Positions 54,923-64,000 of a DNA stretch of 64,000 nt are shown piece by piece. This stretch comes from Mantamonas sphyraenae (lineage: Eukaryota > CRuMs > Mantamonadidae): the NCBI GenBank assembly GCA_026936335.1, contig JAPMXV010000043.1, positions 549,503 to 613,502 on the forward strand. Reading direction: 5' to 3'. Numbering within the stretch: the first letter of the stretch is position 1; every line of letters starts with the position of its first letter. Under the pieces are notes generated by a model. The model had not been told where the DNA came from, did not search any database, and saw only the letters and a program-made list of their open reading frames with translations. Position numbers and translations under genes: made by a program.

Positions 54923-55450
54923 ATGGCCAACACGGCGGCAAAGGAGCAAGCGAAGCGCAACACAAAGACGATTGCATCGCACTGGATCTGGGTGCTTGCG
55001 GTGAACGCGATGTACCTTTTGGTGAATGCAGGATACCACTACGACACGTTTGGGTTCACGCAGCAGCTGCTGTTTGCCGGTATGGCCATGGTGTACTACG
55101 TGTTGTGGTACCAGATGATTGTGGTGCCCGGCACGCCAAAGTACCAGGCAGATGGCAAGTTGGCCGACCCGGGGCACGATCTGCAGCAAGGTGGCGTGAC
55201 AGAGTACTGCTTTGACGTGGTGTACCTCATGGGCTTCACGCAACTTCTGAGTCTGGTTACAAGCTGGGCGTGGTGGCTGCTGGCGGTGGTGCCTGCCTAC
55301 GCATTCTACATGCTGTGGGACAGCTTCATCAAGCCATGGTTGTTCAGCGGCTCCATGTATGAGGAGGAGCCCGAGAGTGAGCTGGAGCGGAAGAAGAGGG
55401 AAAAGAGGGAGCGCAAGGCGACGCGCCCAAAGTTCCAACGTGTGCGATGA
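54923..55450 (+). CDS. TMEM208: TMEM208/SND2-like ER membrane protein
   Basis: A single exon encodes 175 residues. A basic N-terminal helix (KEQAKRNTKTIA) is followed by paired hydrophobic helices, a short luminal loop and a second pair (FTQLLSLVTSWAWWLLAVVPAYAFYMLW). A charged C-terminal tail ELERKKREKRERKATRPKFQRVR matches the family ending. TMEM208 in animals and Snd2 in yeast are part of the SRP-independent route that delivers membrane proteins to the ER. Length and helix layout fit well. The start was taken at ATGGCCAAC; an overlapping upstream ATG is in another frame. Confidence 0.85.
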   Translation: MANTAAKEQAKRNTKTIASHWIWVLAVNAMYLLVNAGYHYDTFGFTQQLLFAGMAMVYYVLWYQMIVVPGTPKYQADGKLADPGHDLQQGGVTEYCFDVVYLMGFTQLLSLVTSWAWWLLAVVPAYAFYMLWDSFIKPWLFSGSMYEEEPESELERKKREKRERKATRPKFQRVR

Positions 55451-55722
55451 TCTGGATGGCGGCACTTGGGCGCGTGCTTAGTATGGTGGGTAGCGTGATG
55501 ACGGTGCTGTGCACTTGCCCTTTGAGTGGCTGTGTGTGGGTGCAGGGAGGGGAACGGGAATGAAAGTCCATGCGTTGTGAGAGGTCCACAAAGAGGTGGG
55601 GATGCGGGTGGGGCTGGGAGGAGGAGGAAGGTGAGAGCAGTGGGTAGTGCGTATGGGCTGGTCAGGGAGTGCGCGAGGCAGATGCGGTGGTGGAGGCAAG
55701 CGAAGAAAGCGAAACGAGAGCC
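55451..55722. other. Intergenic region, no supported gene
   Basis: Between TMEM208 and the PhoD-like gene, both plus strand. It should hold a terminator and a promoter. No motif or RNA gene was recognised. Confidence 0.4.
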
Positions 55723-57360
55723 ATGAGGGGACGAGAAGACATAAGCGGGGGCTCAAGGTTGCATAGAAGGAGTGTGTGGTGGATAGTGGTGGCCTTGGCC
55801 CTGGCCGTTGCGGCGTTGGTGGAGGCGGGAGAGGAGGAGAAGGAGGTGGAACTGGAGCAGATGCTGCTGGTGGTAGGAGATGTGGGAGACACGTGGGCAC
55901 GCGTGCTGTACGAGGCGCTGGATGGTGCGTTGGTGGGAGTGCCAATGCGTGTGAGCGTGTATCCGATGCAACGGACAGAGGCGGCAGACGGGCGGCTGGT
56001 GGTGACCTGGACACCCGTGTTCCAGGTGGAAGTGAAGCCGGAGCGGCGGCCGCAGGTTGTGCGCGTGGCGGGTCTGCAAGCAGGACGACGGTACCTGGGA
56101 GTGTTTGGGCACAGGAACCACACGGTGCGGTTTGGGACGTTTGCGGCGGGGAGAAAGAGCTTGAAAGTGGTGGCAGGGTCGTGCAACCGGTTCTTTGAGG
56201 ACGGGGACGTGTCGATGCTGAGACACCTGCAAAAGGTGGATGAGAGACGAGACGTGATGGTGCACCTCGGGGACCAGGTGTATGCGGACGCTTTGACGCG
56301 GAACGGGGCGCACGTGGGCAAGACGGCCGAGGGAATGCTGGAGCTGTACCGCCGTGTGTACCGACGCACTTGGGGCAACAAGGCCATGCAGGCTGTGCTG
56401 CGGCAGGGGATGCACGCGATGATTGCAGACGACCACGATTTCGTGAACAACGTGGATGAACGGCTGGTGGGACGGGACACGGAGATGCGACGCGCAATGG
56501 AGGCAGGACGCAAGGCGTACTACGAGTACCAGCAAGCGCTGTGGTCGGATGACACGAGCGGCGAAGAGGCTGTGTATCGGACGCGGCGAATCGGAAACAC
56601 GGCGCTGGTGTTTGTGGACACGCGTGTGTCGAGGTCGTTCCGACATGACGCGGAGGCAGCGTTTCTGGGTCGGGCGCAGATGCAATGGTTCCGTGAGCAG
56701 ATGGTGACGCTGGGCAAGGACAAGAGCGTACGGCACATCCTGGTGCTGTCGGGCGTTCCGCTGGCACTGTTCAGCCGTGTGCAAAGCGCAGTGGCGTACA
56801 AGGCGGAGAAAGAGAGGTACCCTTCTCATGAGGACTATGTGGAAGAGACGACGGCGTTGTTGGATGCGATGGCGCCGTTTGCACACAAGGTGTTGCTGGT
56901 GGGTGGAGACGTGCACCATTTTGGCACGTCGCAGGCGTGCAACAGGCTGGGCCAGTGTTTGTCACAGGTGGTGGCATCTGGTTTGACGCGTGGCTCCACA
57001 GTGCTGTACAGCCCGAAACTGTTTATGTTCTATCTGGTCACTGGGCGGTATATTCGGAGCGAGGTAGCAAGTGGATGGACGACGGAGCAGAAAGAGTTGT
57101 TTTTCGGGCGCAACTACGCACGGCTGCACTTGACAGATCGCGGACGTATGATCCGTGGAGTGTACGAGACGGAGGTTGCCGGTGCGACGAGCACAATGGG
57201 GTTGGTTGGGGACGGGTTTGTGCGGTACATCCACGTGGTGGAGAGCGTGGTCATTGTGGTGTTTGTCGTGCTTGTGGTCGTGTTGGTGCTGGACTGTATG
57301 GAAGACGGAAAGGCGGTGGAGGCGAGGCTGGCGGCGGAACGAGCAAAAAAACTGGCTTGA
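55723..57360 (+). CDS. PhoD-like metallophosphatase, membrane-anchored
   Basis: A single exon encodes 545 residues. An N-terminal signal peptide or anchor (WWIVVALALAVAALVEAG) directs it to the secretory pathway, and a hydrophobic helix near the end (VVIVVFVVLVVVLVLDCM) gives a type I topology with a short cytosolic tail. The catalytic metallophosphoesterase motifs are SCNRFFEDGD, HLGDQVYADAL, IADDHDFVNN, GVPLAL and GGDVHHFG, as in PhoD alkaline phosphatases/phosphodiesterases that bind Ca/Fe. The active site would face the outside or a lumen, so it could hydrolyse extracellular phosphoesters. It converges on the CEP41 gene with stops 8 bp apart. Confidence 0.9.
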   Translation: MRGREDISGGSRLHRRSVWWIVVALALAVAALVEAGEEEKEVELEQMLLVVGDVGDTWARVLYEALDGALVGVPMRVSVYPMQRTEAADGRLVVTWTPVFQVEVKPERRPQVVRVAGLQAGRRYLGVFGHRNHTVRFGTFAAGRKSLKVVAGSCNRFFEDGDVSMLRHLQKVDERRDVMVHLGDQVYADALTRNGAHVGKTAEGMLELYRRVYRRTWGNKAMQAVLRQGMHAMIADDHDFVNNVDERLVGRDTEMRRAMEAGRKAYYEYQQALWSDDTSGEEAVYRTRRIGNTALVFVDTRVSRSFRHDAEAAFLGRAQMQWFREQMVTLGKDKSVRHILVLSGVPLALFSRVQSAVAYKAEKERYPSHEDYVEETTALLDAMAPFAHKVLLVGGDVHHFGTSQACNRLGQCLSQVVASGLTRGSTVLYSPKLFMFYLVTGRYIRSEVASGWTTEQKELFFGRNYARLHLTDRGRMIRGVYETEVAGATSTMGLVGDGFVRYIHVVESVVIVVFVVLVVVLVLDCMEDGKAVEARLAAERAKKLA

Positions 57361-57367
57361 TTGAAAA

Positions 57368-58769
57368 TCATCGCCACTCGTTCGTGTGCAGAGATGACCT
57401 GGCGGTGAGGTTGCCTGTGCCGTGGCGGCTGTAGGTGAAGTTGGAGGAGGAGTTTTGCTTGCGACGGCGTGGGGAGGATGTGAGCGCGGAGCTGGAGGAG
57501 GCGCCGAGAGATTGCCTTGTAGAGCGCAGCTCGCTGTACTTGCGGGGACTCATGCGGAGGACGCTGCCAGCCTGTGAGGCAGAGTCTTGATCTGCGTCCT
57601 TGTGTCGGGCGAGACGTTCCTTGTAGACGTGAGCCTGTAGGCGCAGGCGTTTGGCTTCCTCCTGGCGTTGCAGGCGAGCCTTTTGGGCGTCGCGAGCCTC
57701 GCGGGCCTCGCGTACATGCTTGAGGCGGGCCTTGTTCTTGTTGTTTGCTTCGAGAGAGTCACGCTCGTGCTCCGTGAGCTCGGGAGGGTCGCCGTGTACG
57801 AGGGAGCTGGGTGCTTTGAGTGCAAAGGCGCGGAGGCCGCCACGGAGGACGTAAACGTTGTCGATGCCATGGTCGGCGAGGGAGCTGGCTGTTTCTTCGG
57901 CCTCCTTGTCGTGCAGACTGTACAGCACGATCTTCTTGCCGTCGCGGTTCTTGTAGCGGAAGAGCTCGGGGGTGATCCAGTTTACCTGGCGCAGCATGGT
58001 CTTGGGATAGTGGGAGGCGGTTGTGATGTGGCAGGCCTCGTAGGCGTCTTGGTCGCGCACGTCGAGGAGGAGGTAGGAGGGGGAGCCCGAGTCATCCTGA
58101 GTGGATTCGGTGAAGGAGGTGATTGTGCTCGCGGCGGAGGACATGCCGACGCGTGCGCGGCCTCCGGTGTAGCCGCTGACGGAAAAGGTGCCGCCGGGAG
58201 TGTATGTACTAAGGGTGTCCTCGTGGACATCCTCGTCAGCGCCATCGTCGTCGTCGGTGGCCCACGGGGTGCGGCTTTTGTTTTTCAGGTAGGTGTTGCG
58301 TGTTTCGCTGAGCCACTTTTCGGTGAGCGGGAAGTCGGATGAGGTGCGTTGGGAGACTGAAGAGAGGGTGGAGGAGGCATGGCTGGTGGTGGATGTGGAA
58401 GAGTGGGTTGTGGACGCGTGCGTGTCTGTATAGGTGCGGACGGTTGAGCGCGGGGAAGCGAGCTCAACGGTCGAGCTGGCGGTTGTGGTCGAGTCGTCCC
58501 AGTCGTGGTCGAGGCCGAGCTCGGACGAGATCATGCGGATGAGGGAGCGCACTTTGATTCCGGACAGGTGTTCCTTGGGTGCAGAACGGGCAACTGTGTG
58601 CATGTGTGGTGTTGGGGAAAAAGGTGGAAATGAGCAGGCCGACGTAGCGAGGGGCGAGGGAAACGGGATGGAGGAAGGACATACAGGCGTTGCCCGAGCC
58701 ACGGAGGGCCTTCTTCATGGTCCTGCCAGTGTTGAGGGACGATTGGATGAAATCGTAGCGCTTGGACAT
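57368..58769 (-). CDS. CEP41: CEP41-like rhodanese-domain centrosomal/ciliary protein
   Basis: Exons 58769-58685 and 58593-57368 join in phase 1 (GNA-F|ARSAPKEH), giving 436 residues. The rhodanese domain (SYLLLDVRDQDAYEACHITTASHYP, KKIVLYSLHDKEAEETASSLADHG, VYVLRGGLRAFALK) matches CEP41. The catalytic Cys of true rhodaneses is replaced (VLYSLHD), as in CEP41. A Ser-rich region precedes it and a coiled coil of Arg/Ala/Glu (HVREAREARDAQKARLQRQE) follows. CEP41 in vertebrates helps tubulin glutamylation enter cilia. The N-terminal SKRYDFIQSSLNTGRTMKK resembles the conserved YQHIKSRLDTGNSMTK start of the human protein. Confidence 0.88.
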
Positions 58770-58786
58770 TGGCGAGATTTGCTGAG

Positions 58787-59683
58787 TCAGGCTGCGAGAC
58801 GAAGGATGACCCAGCCGATCAGGCCAACCACGATGAGCACTAGGATGGCGTTGACGAGAGCCTTGTCCGCGGGGCGGTAGGTGTGGAGGATGCGTTTGAG
58901 TTTGCGATTTGCACTTTCTGCGTGGGCGACACTGCGGGCCATCTTGTCGTTCTGAGCATCGAGACGGATGTTCTGGCGAGCTATTTCGTCGTGCATGGCG
59001 CTGGCAAGCCCCTTGACGGTGTAAGCGTCGTCGAGGAGCTCATCGAGGATGTCATTGATCTGGGCATCACGCTGCTGCCACTCGAGGAGTGTGTCGCGGA
59101 TGGCCTGGGAGTCGTAGGCCTCGAGGTCGTCGAGATCGGCGTGGGATTGGCCAAGGTCGGAATCGGTGGCAATGTGCATGCTGGGGTTCGGGGTGGGTGT
59201 GTCCAGGGCATGGATGCGGTTGGATGAGGAAGGGGTGCCGGAGAGGGAGGACCAGAGGGCCTGAAGAGGGCTAGCCTTTGGCTGCCAGGCGCCGGTGCGT
59301 TGGTGGCGTGCGTCTAGACGCTGTTGAAGAGCGTCGAGGTGGGATTGGGCTAGTTGGACAATATCTGTGCGGCGTGAGTCGCGGGCAGCTTTTGTGCGCA
59401 TCCGTTGAAGGTCGAGGCGGGCGTTGGCGAGGCTACGGCGAATGGAGGCGTCGAGACGGACGACGTCCGGGTGATCGGCCTTGTGCGAAAGGGAGTCGCG
59501 CTCGTCAAGGTGTGAGCGAGCCTGGCGCAAGGAGAGCTGGAAGTGGAGCTTGGCTCGCTCAAAGACGTTGAGGCGGGATGCCAGAGAAGTGGAGACGGGT
59601 AGGATGTGCGTAGAGGCGGAAGAGTCTCCTAGAGCGAGTTGGAGGACGTAGAGGCGGCGGAGGAGGGGGTCGATGGAGGTCAT
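58787..59683 (-). CDS. Qc-type SNARE protein
   Basis: A single exon encodes 298 residues from an ATG at 59683. An upstream extension of the frame begins only with a non-ATG codon, so this start was used. The N-terminal 150 residues are helical (LHFQLSLRQARSHLDE). The SNARE motif runs from LLEWQQRDAQINDILDELL through GLASAMHDEIARQNIRLD, with zero-layer Gln in RQN, to VAHAESANRKLKRIL. It ends in the tail anchor ALVNAILVLIVVGLIGWVIL. The pattern is closest to Qc-SNAREs such as syntaxin-6/8. It could pair with the Qa-SNARE at 36 kb. It is divergent from the exostosin gene with 65 bp between ATGs. Confidence 0.82.
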   Translation of the reverse strand: MTSIDPLLRRLYVLQLALGDSSASTHILPVSTSLASRLNVFERAKLHFQLSLRQARSHLDERDSLSHKADHPDVVRLDASIRRSLANARLDLQRMRTKAARDSRRTDIVQLAQSHLDALQQRLDARHQRTGAWQPKASPLQALWSSLSGTPSSSNRIHALDTPTPNPSMHIATDSDLGQSHADLDDLEAYDSQAIRDTLLEWQQRDAQINDILDELLDDAYTVKGLASAMHDEIARQNIRLDAQNDKMARSVAHAESANRKLKRILHTYRPADKALVNAILVLIVVGLIGWVILRLAA

Positions 59684-59748
59684 GTGGGCCAAGGGGCGTG
59701 CGTTGGGAGCGGCGGTGCAGGCAAGACGAAGAATTTGCAATTGCTGCC

Positions 59749-61170
59749 ATGCGTGGGTGGGCAAGTTTGTGGCAGCGATCGTTGTGGGTGCGTGCAGTGG
59801 GTTTCGTGGTGGTAGTGTGGATCATTGGTCAGCTGTGGGGCGGCAAGTCGGCGGGGAATAGGGAGCTGTCTCGTTCGGAGCTTGTGTCGTGGACACTGGC
59901 GGCAGTGAACACGCAGAAGCATCTGGGGCAATTGAGGGCCGACGTGGCGCGGCAGCCGAACGCGTTTGCGTCGTGGCATACGGCGTGGCGGTATGAGGAG
60001 TGTGTGGCAGTGCCGCTGCCGACGGACGTGTCGTACGACGCTGCGCAGCAGCGGTGGAAGGTGGATCCGATGCCTGCGCTAAAGGTGTACATGTATCCGC
60101 TGCAGCAGGTGGAGACAGGGCGTACACGTGTGTACTCGCAAGGATTCCTGCGGTTTCGGAGAGCGTTTTGGACGCTGGCCAAACAGGGACGTGTGAAGCT
60201 TGTGGACAGCGTTTCGGAGGCGTGTCTGCGTGTGCCTGCGTTGGACCCGTTCATGTGGAACCAGAAGGAAAGCGAAGAGTATGTGGGGTGGCTGCGACAG
60301 CAGGACGGGTGGGACTCGGGTCGAAACCATGTGTTTCTGGAGCGGCACGACAACGTGAAGCTGGAGTACGACGATGCGTGGCTTGTGCGTATGAGTGCAT
60401 CGACGCCATACATGGCGTCCAGAGTGCTGTTTGATCTCGTGCTGCCTCTTCCACTGGCGCTGGTTGCGCCGCTGGAGTGGGCGCGGCTGTCGGAGGAGTT
60501 TGGGGGCGGGGGCAGCACATTGAAAGGGACTCGGCGCAAGGCACTGCTGGTGTTCAACAGCAAGCACTTTCCGGATGTGGATGCACTGGGCGACTGGCGC
60601 AACATGGTCGGCCAGACGCTGGAGAAGCTGGCGGAAACGGAACGGGACGGCGAAGTTGTGGACCTGGCGATGTGCGAGAGTGCGCAGACGTTGCAGGGAT
60701 CGGACAGGAGTGTGTGCGAAGCGGTGGTGGGTGGTGAGGCTGTGGCGACGTTTGCAGTGTTGCATGGGAGCGCGGGTTGGCGGCACCGCAGTCTGCCCGG
60801 GTTTGTGGAAGCATTGGGTGCAGGGATGGTGCCGGTGGTGGTAAACGACTACTACCCAGAACCACTGGTGGGAGTTGTGCACCATGGCAGGTTTATGCTG
60901 CATGTGGCGGAAAGCGCGGTGGGGGAGTTGGGAGGTCTGCTGCGCAGGATGCGAGACCGGTCGGCAGGAAAGGTAGCGGCAATGCAGCGGATGGGGAAGC
61001 GTGTGCATCGTGAGTTGAGTACGGCAGAAGGTGTGGTGGGACTGGTGGTGAAGCACGTGGTGCGCAAGACGATGATGTATGGGTTTCGCCTGGACAAGGT
61101 AGGGAGGCATGAGATATGGGCGGAGGAGGCGGAGGCGGAGGCGGAGGCGGAGGCGGAAGAGGAGTTGTGA
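59749..61170 (+). CDS. Exostosin-family (GT47) glycosyltransferase
   Basis: A single exon encodes 473 residues. The short cytosolic start MRGWASLWQRSLWVR, a signal anchor (VGFVVVVWIIGQLW) and a stem indicate a type II Golgi protein. The exostosin fold is shown by PALKVYMYPL near the start, NHVFLERHDN, LVFNSKHFPDV and GSAGWRHRSLPGFVEALGAGMVPVVVNDYY, the conserved donor-binding block. GT47 enzymes add xylose, arabinose, galactose or glucuronic acid to glycans; the donor here is unknown. The C terminus is a run of Glu/Ala repeats encoded by gaggcg repeats. Confidence 0.87.
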   Translation: MRGWASLWQRSLWVRAVGFVVVVWIIGQLWGGKSAGNRELSRSELVSWTLAAVNTQKHLGQLRADVARQPNAFASWHTAWRYEECVAVPLPTDVSYDAAQQRWKVDPMPALKVYMYPLQQVETGRTRVYSQGFLRFRRAFWTLAKQGRVKLVDSVSEACLRVPALDPFMWNQKESEEYVGWLRQQDGWDSGRNHVFLERHDNVKLEYDDAWLVRMSASTPYMASRVLFDLVLPLPLALVAPLEWARLSEEFGGGGSTLKGTRRKALLVFNSKHFPDVDALGDWRNMVGQTLEKLAETERDGEVVDLAMCESAQTLQGSDRSVCEAVVGGEAVATFAVLHGSAGWRHRSLPGFVEALGAGMVPVVVNDYYPEPLVGVVHHGRFMLHVAESAVGELGGLLRRMRDRSAGKVAAMQRMGKRVHRELSTAEGVVGLVVKHVVRKTMMYGFRLDKVGRHEIWAEEAEAEAEAEAEEEL

Positions 61171-61190
61171 GCAAGGAATGGACAAGGTGT

Positions 61191-61826
61191 TTACTGCTGC
61201 TGTTGGTCGTCCTCGGCGAGAAAGACAACCTGTGCGGGCTCTCCCTCGTCCTTGGGGGGACGCTGGGAGCCAGAGTTTGAAAACGGGGTGGCCACGCCCT
61301 CGGGGAGACCAAAGGAGTCGACGAGGTGTTGGTGGTCGTGTGCGTCACCGTCTACAATTCGGAGACGAGCGGCGCGGGACTTGCGCAGCTTGTTCTTGGG
61401 CAGCATGCCCATGACGGCGGAGCGGAGGACAATGCCCGGATGCTTGGAGGTGAGTGTCTTTGCGCCAACCTCCTTGAGACCACCGACGTAGCCTGGGTGC
61501 GGGGCAAGCGGGGGGGGGGGGCGGGATGGGCGGAGTGAGCGCGGCATGCGGGGCGGGCGGACGGTGGAAGGAACAGAAAACGCACCTGTGTGCCACCTGT
61601 ACACTTTCTGGTCCCACTTTTTGCCTGTGAACTTGATTTTGTCTGCGTTGACGACGACAACGTGGTCGCCACAGTCTGTGGACGGGTCGTAAAGGGGCTT
61701 GTGCTTGCCCTGGAGAATTTGCGAGATTTGCGAGGCGAGCCTGCCGACGACCTGGCCCTCTGCGTCGATCTGGTGCCACACTCGCTGGAGTTTCTTGGTG
61801 CGTTTGACAAAGGAGGAGGAGGACAT
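61191..61826 (-). CDS. MRPL13: Mitochondrial large ribosomal subunit protein uL13m
   Basis: Exons 61826-61586 and 61492-61191 join in phase 1 (WHT-G|YVGGLKEV), giving 180 residues. Bacterial-type uL13 features are clear: DAEGQVVGRLASQIS, HKPLYDPSTDCGDHVVVVN, KIKFTGKKWDQKVYRWHTG, KHPGIVLRSAVMGMLPKN and a KSRAARLRIVDGDAHDH end. A C-terminal extension of about 35 residues is rich in Gln and acidic residues. The N terminus is short and basic (SSSSFVKRTKKLQR) and may act as a targeting signal. The intron contains a poly-G run and lacks an obvious CTGAC site. Confidence 0.95.
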   Translation of the reverse strand: MSSSSFVKRTKKLQRVWHQIDAEGQVVGRLASQISQILQGKHKPLYDPSTDCGDHVVVVNADKIKFTGKKWDQKVYRWHTGAFSVPSTVRPPRMPRSLRPSRPPPPLAPHPGYVGGLKEVGAKTLTSKHPGIVLRSAVMGMLPKNKLRKSRAARLRIVDGDAHDHQHLVDSFGLPEGVATPFSNSGSQRPPKDEGEPAQVVFLAEDDQQQQ

Positions 61827-61898
61827 GAGGGGGGTGTGGTGGATGTGCTGTATGCGCGTGCGCACAGCAGTGCAAAGAGAAACGCGTGGAAAGCGGGA

Positions 61899-63311
61899 AT
61901 GGGAAAGTTTGCGAGAATTGTGTGCACTTTGCTTGGCGTGGCAGCTGTGGCAGGTTTGGTTGGGAGGGTGGATGGGGCAGAGGCTGCGGGCGGATGGCTT
62001 CCTGCACGGATGAAGGGGGAAAAGTGGGCGTCGTTCGAGGAGGTTCTTCCAGAGGCGTTGATGGCAGCGGTGCGTCGCGAGGTGCACGTTGTGCACAACT
62101 ACGAAATGAGCCAGCCTGCGTACCGGCATGGGAAGCGTTCGACGTACTGGCTGGGCAAGATGAAGGCAAAGGCGCCGCGGTTTGCAATTGAGGCTGCCAT
62201 TGAGTACCTGCATCAGGTGGCGTTTGCTGGGGAGAGCGGGCCTATCCGTGGGGCAGAGTGGTGGGTGCAATCAAGGCGGCTGGACGAAGACATTGGGTTC
62301 CACTATGACAAGGACGAGGGTCTCGCGTCGGAATATGGGCGGATGCTGACGCCGGCAGTGTCGACGGTGACCTACATCACGGATGAAGGGGCGCCGACGA
62401 TGGTGCTGGACCAGTTGACGGTGCACGGGGCAGCAGATGAGCCCAAGGTGCCCAGGCGAGGGATGTTGTCGTATCCAAAGCGGAACAAGCACCTTTTGTT
62501 TGCAGGAAATCTGAATCACGGCGTGCCCGCAGCGATGACGCCCAAGGGGCAGCTGAACGAGACTGGGGCGTTCCGCACGACACTTTTGGTGAACTGGTGG
62601 CCAAAGAAGCCCATGGGACCAAACTGCATCAAGTTTTCGGCTGAGCTGCTGGCGGCGATGGAAGTGAACCTGTACACAGGGGATGCATTGGCTCAGGTGA
62701 TGCAGGACATTGGGTGGGACTCGCAGAAGCAGCGTGCAACACATGTGCGTGCAAAGGAGGGGTCTGTTGAGGTGCTGAAGGGGACGCGGGGGGACGGGTG
62801 GTTGCGACACGTGATCACAGTTGGCCTGGGTGCGCAGCTGCGGTTTTCTGCGCCCGAGTTTCTGCCGGACAGGGCGGCACACCGGAACTATGAGCTGAGG
62901 TGGAGCGAGGAGCAAGTGCACGGAGGAGTAGGCGTGTTTGATCCGGACAACCGGGCGCTGATGCACAACGTGTTTGGCACGGAAAAACCAGTGGTGTTTG
63001 TGTTTGGTACGTCGCAGCAGTGGGAATCTGGGCTGCGGGACATGGTGTGGCCGGCGACCAAGAGGCATGCCCGCGCAGTGTCGGTGTACTGGGTGGAGCC
63101 GAGGCGAGGGCAGGCGGCTCTGGAACGGGTGGGGCTGAGTGCACAGGAGGAATTTCCAGTGCTGGCGCTCATGGACAATGGGAAGCATCGGGTGGAGGTG
63201 ATGGGAGCGCGTGGGAGCCGTGTGGAGGAAGAGGCGGTGGAAGAGTTTTTCGGGCGGGCGGCAGGATCTGTGCAGGGAAGGGGAGAGGGGAGGGTCAAGG
63301 AGGAGCTGTGA
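61899..63311 (+). CDS. ER-luminal 2OG-Fe(II) oxygenase with C-terminal KEEL
   Basis: A single exon encodes 470 residues from an ATG at 61899. A signal peptide (GKFARIVCTLLGVAAVAGLV) opens the protein. The dioxygenase domain has candidate iron ligands H135 and D137 (FHYDKD), H207 (GNLNHGVPA) and a 2-oxoglutarate Arg near 226 (FRTTLLVNWW), within a double-stranded beta-helix pattern (TYITDEGAPTMVLDQ). The second half, with PVVFVFGTSQQWESGL and FPVLALMDN, resembles a redox-inactive thioredoxin/PDI b-type fold. The last residues are KEEL, a variant of the KDEL retention signal. Together these point to an ER-resident hydroxylase of nascent secretory proteins. The exact substrate, proline or lysine, is unknown. 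Confidence 0.85.
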   Translation: MGKFARIVCTLLGVAAVAGLVGRVDGAEAAGGWLPARMKGEKWASFEEVLPEALMAAVRREVHVVHNYEMSQPAYRHGKRSTYWLGKMKAKAPRFAIEAAIEYLHQVAFAGESGPIRGAEWWVQSRRLDEDIGFHYDKDEGLASEYGRMLTPAVSTVTYITDEGAPTMVLDQLTVHGAADEPKVPRRGMLSYPKRNKHLLFAGNLNHGVPAAMTPKGQLNETGAFRTTLLVNWWPKKPMGPNCIKFSAELLAAMEVNLYTGDALAQVMQDIGWDSQKQRATHVRAKEGSVEVLKGTRGDGWLRHVITVGLGAQLRFSAPEFLPDRAAHRNYELRWSEEQVHGGVGVFDPDNRALMHNVFGTEKPVVFVFGTSQQWESGLRDMVWPATKRHARAVSVYWVEPRRGQAALERVGLSAQEEFPVLALMDNGKHRVEVMGARGSRVEEEAVEEFFGRAAGSVQGRGEGRVKEEL

Positions 63312-63336
63312 AGAGTCCATTTGTCGAATGCTCTCT

Positions 63337-64000
<664 letters not shown>

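Noticed and set aside
59684..59764. A longer N terminus for the Qc-SNARE
   Set aside because: The extension starts with TTG; the first ATG in frame is at 59683, and the extension overlaps the start of the exostosin gene.

Overview
The window is nuclear DNA of a GC-rich, gene-dense, intron-bearing unicellular eukaryote. Almost every gene is a eukaryotic housekeeping, trafficking or ciliary gene. Most have short (about 60-150 bp) GT-AG introns with a CTGAC/CTAAC-like branch site close to the acceptor, and intergenic gaps are often under 100 bp. Genes related to dynein-arm assembly (DNAAF10/WDR92), CEP41 and, tentatively, SPATA7 imply that the organism makes a cilium or flagellum. The gene set would fit a choanoflagellate, another unicellular holozoan or an apusomonad-like flagellate; I cannot name the lineage from sequence alone. 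About 37 protein genes are annotated. I saw no rRNA, tRNA or CRISPR array. Many starts and splice sites were placed by eye from reading-frame continuity and family conservation.

Layout. 1-2.3 kb: an open-ended minus-strand SAP-domain ORF of unknown function, perhaps from a mobile element. 2.8-8.9 kb: an MDR-like half ABC transporter, an EF-hand protein, a POT transporter and a CHP-type calcineurin B homologue. 8.9-15.0 kb: a 1,914-bp inverted duplication carrying two apparently identical ribonucleotide reductase small-subunit genes, with a SPATA7-like and a DRAM/Frag1 gene between them. The right arm sits next to a complete SID-1-family gene; the left arm carries only its last codons. 16.7-25.2 kb: one giant gene joining leucine-rich repeats to about 17 SCP2-like domains, 11 of them in a near-identical 414-bp tandem array. 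25.2-38.7 kb: FAD synthase, HEATR5, a small acidic protein, a secreted protein, SRRM1, a Qa-SNARE and a TPT/nucleotide-sugar transporter.

38.96-44.77 kb holds the most unusual gene: a predicted 1,864-residue protein with a T4 RNase H/FEN-like 5' nuclease signature near its N terminus and a Fanzor/TnpB-like RuvC plus zinc-ribbon nuclease at its C terminus. It looks like the coding part of a mobile element or a domesticated relative. 45.5-64 kb returns to compact housekeeping genes: calcineurin B, an ARM-like protein, a 7TM receptor-like protein, DNAAF10, a spermidine-synthase-like protein, a tail-anchored coiled-coil protein, a TBC Rab-GAP, TMEM208/SND2, a PhoD-like phosphatase, CEP41, a Qc-SNARE, an exostosin-like glycosyltransferase, mitochondrial uL13, an ER 2OG-dioxygenase ending in KEEL, and the 3' part of GDP-L-fucose synthase.

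Functional threads are secretion and endomembrane traffic (two SNAREs, TBC protein, HEATR5, TMEM208, 7TM protein), Golgi/ER glycosylation and hydroxylation (exostosin, GDP-fucose synthase, TPT transporter, 2OG oxygenase), Ca2+ signalling (calcineurin B, CHP, EF-hand) and cilia. Two apparent one-base frameshifts (near 20,612 and 29,568) interrupt otherwise intact large genes and may be assembly errors.
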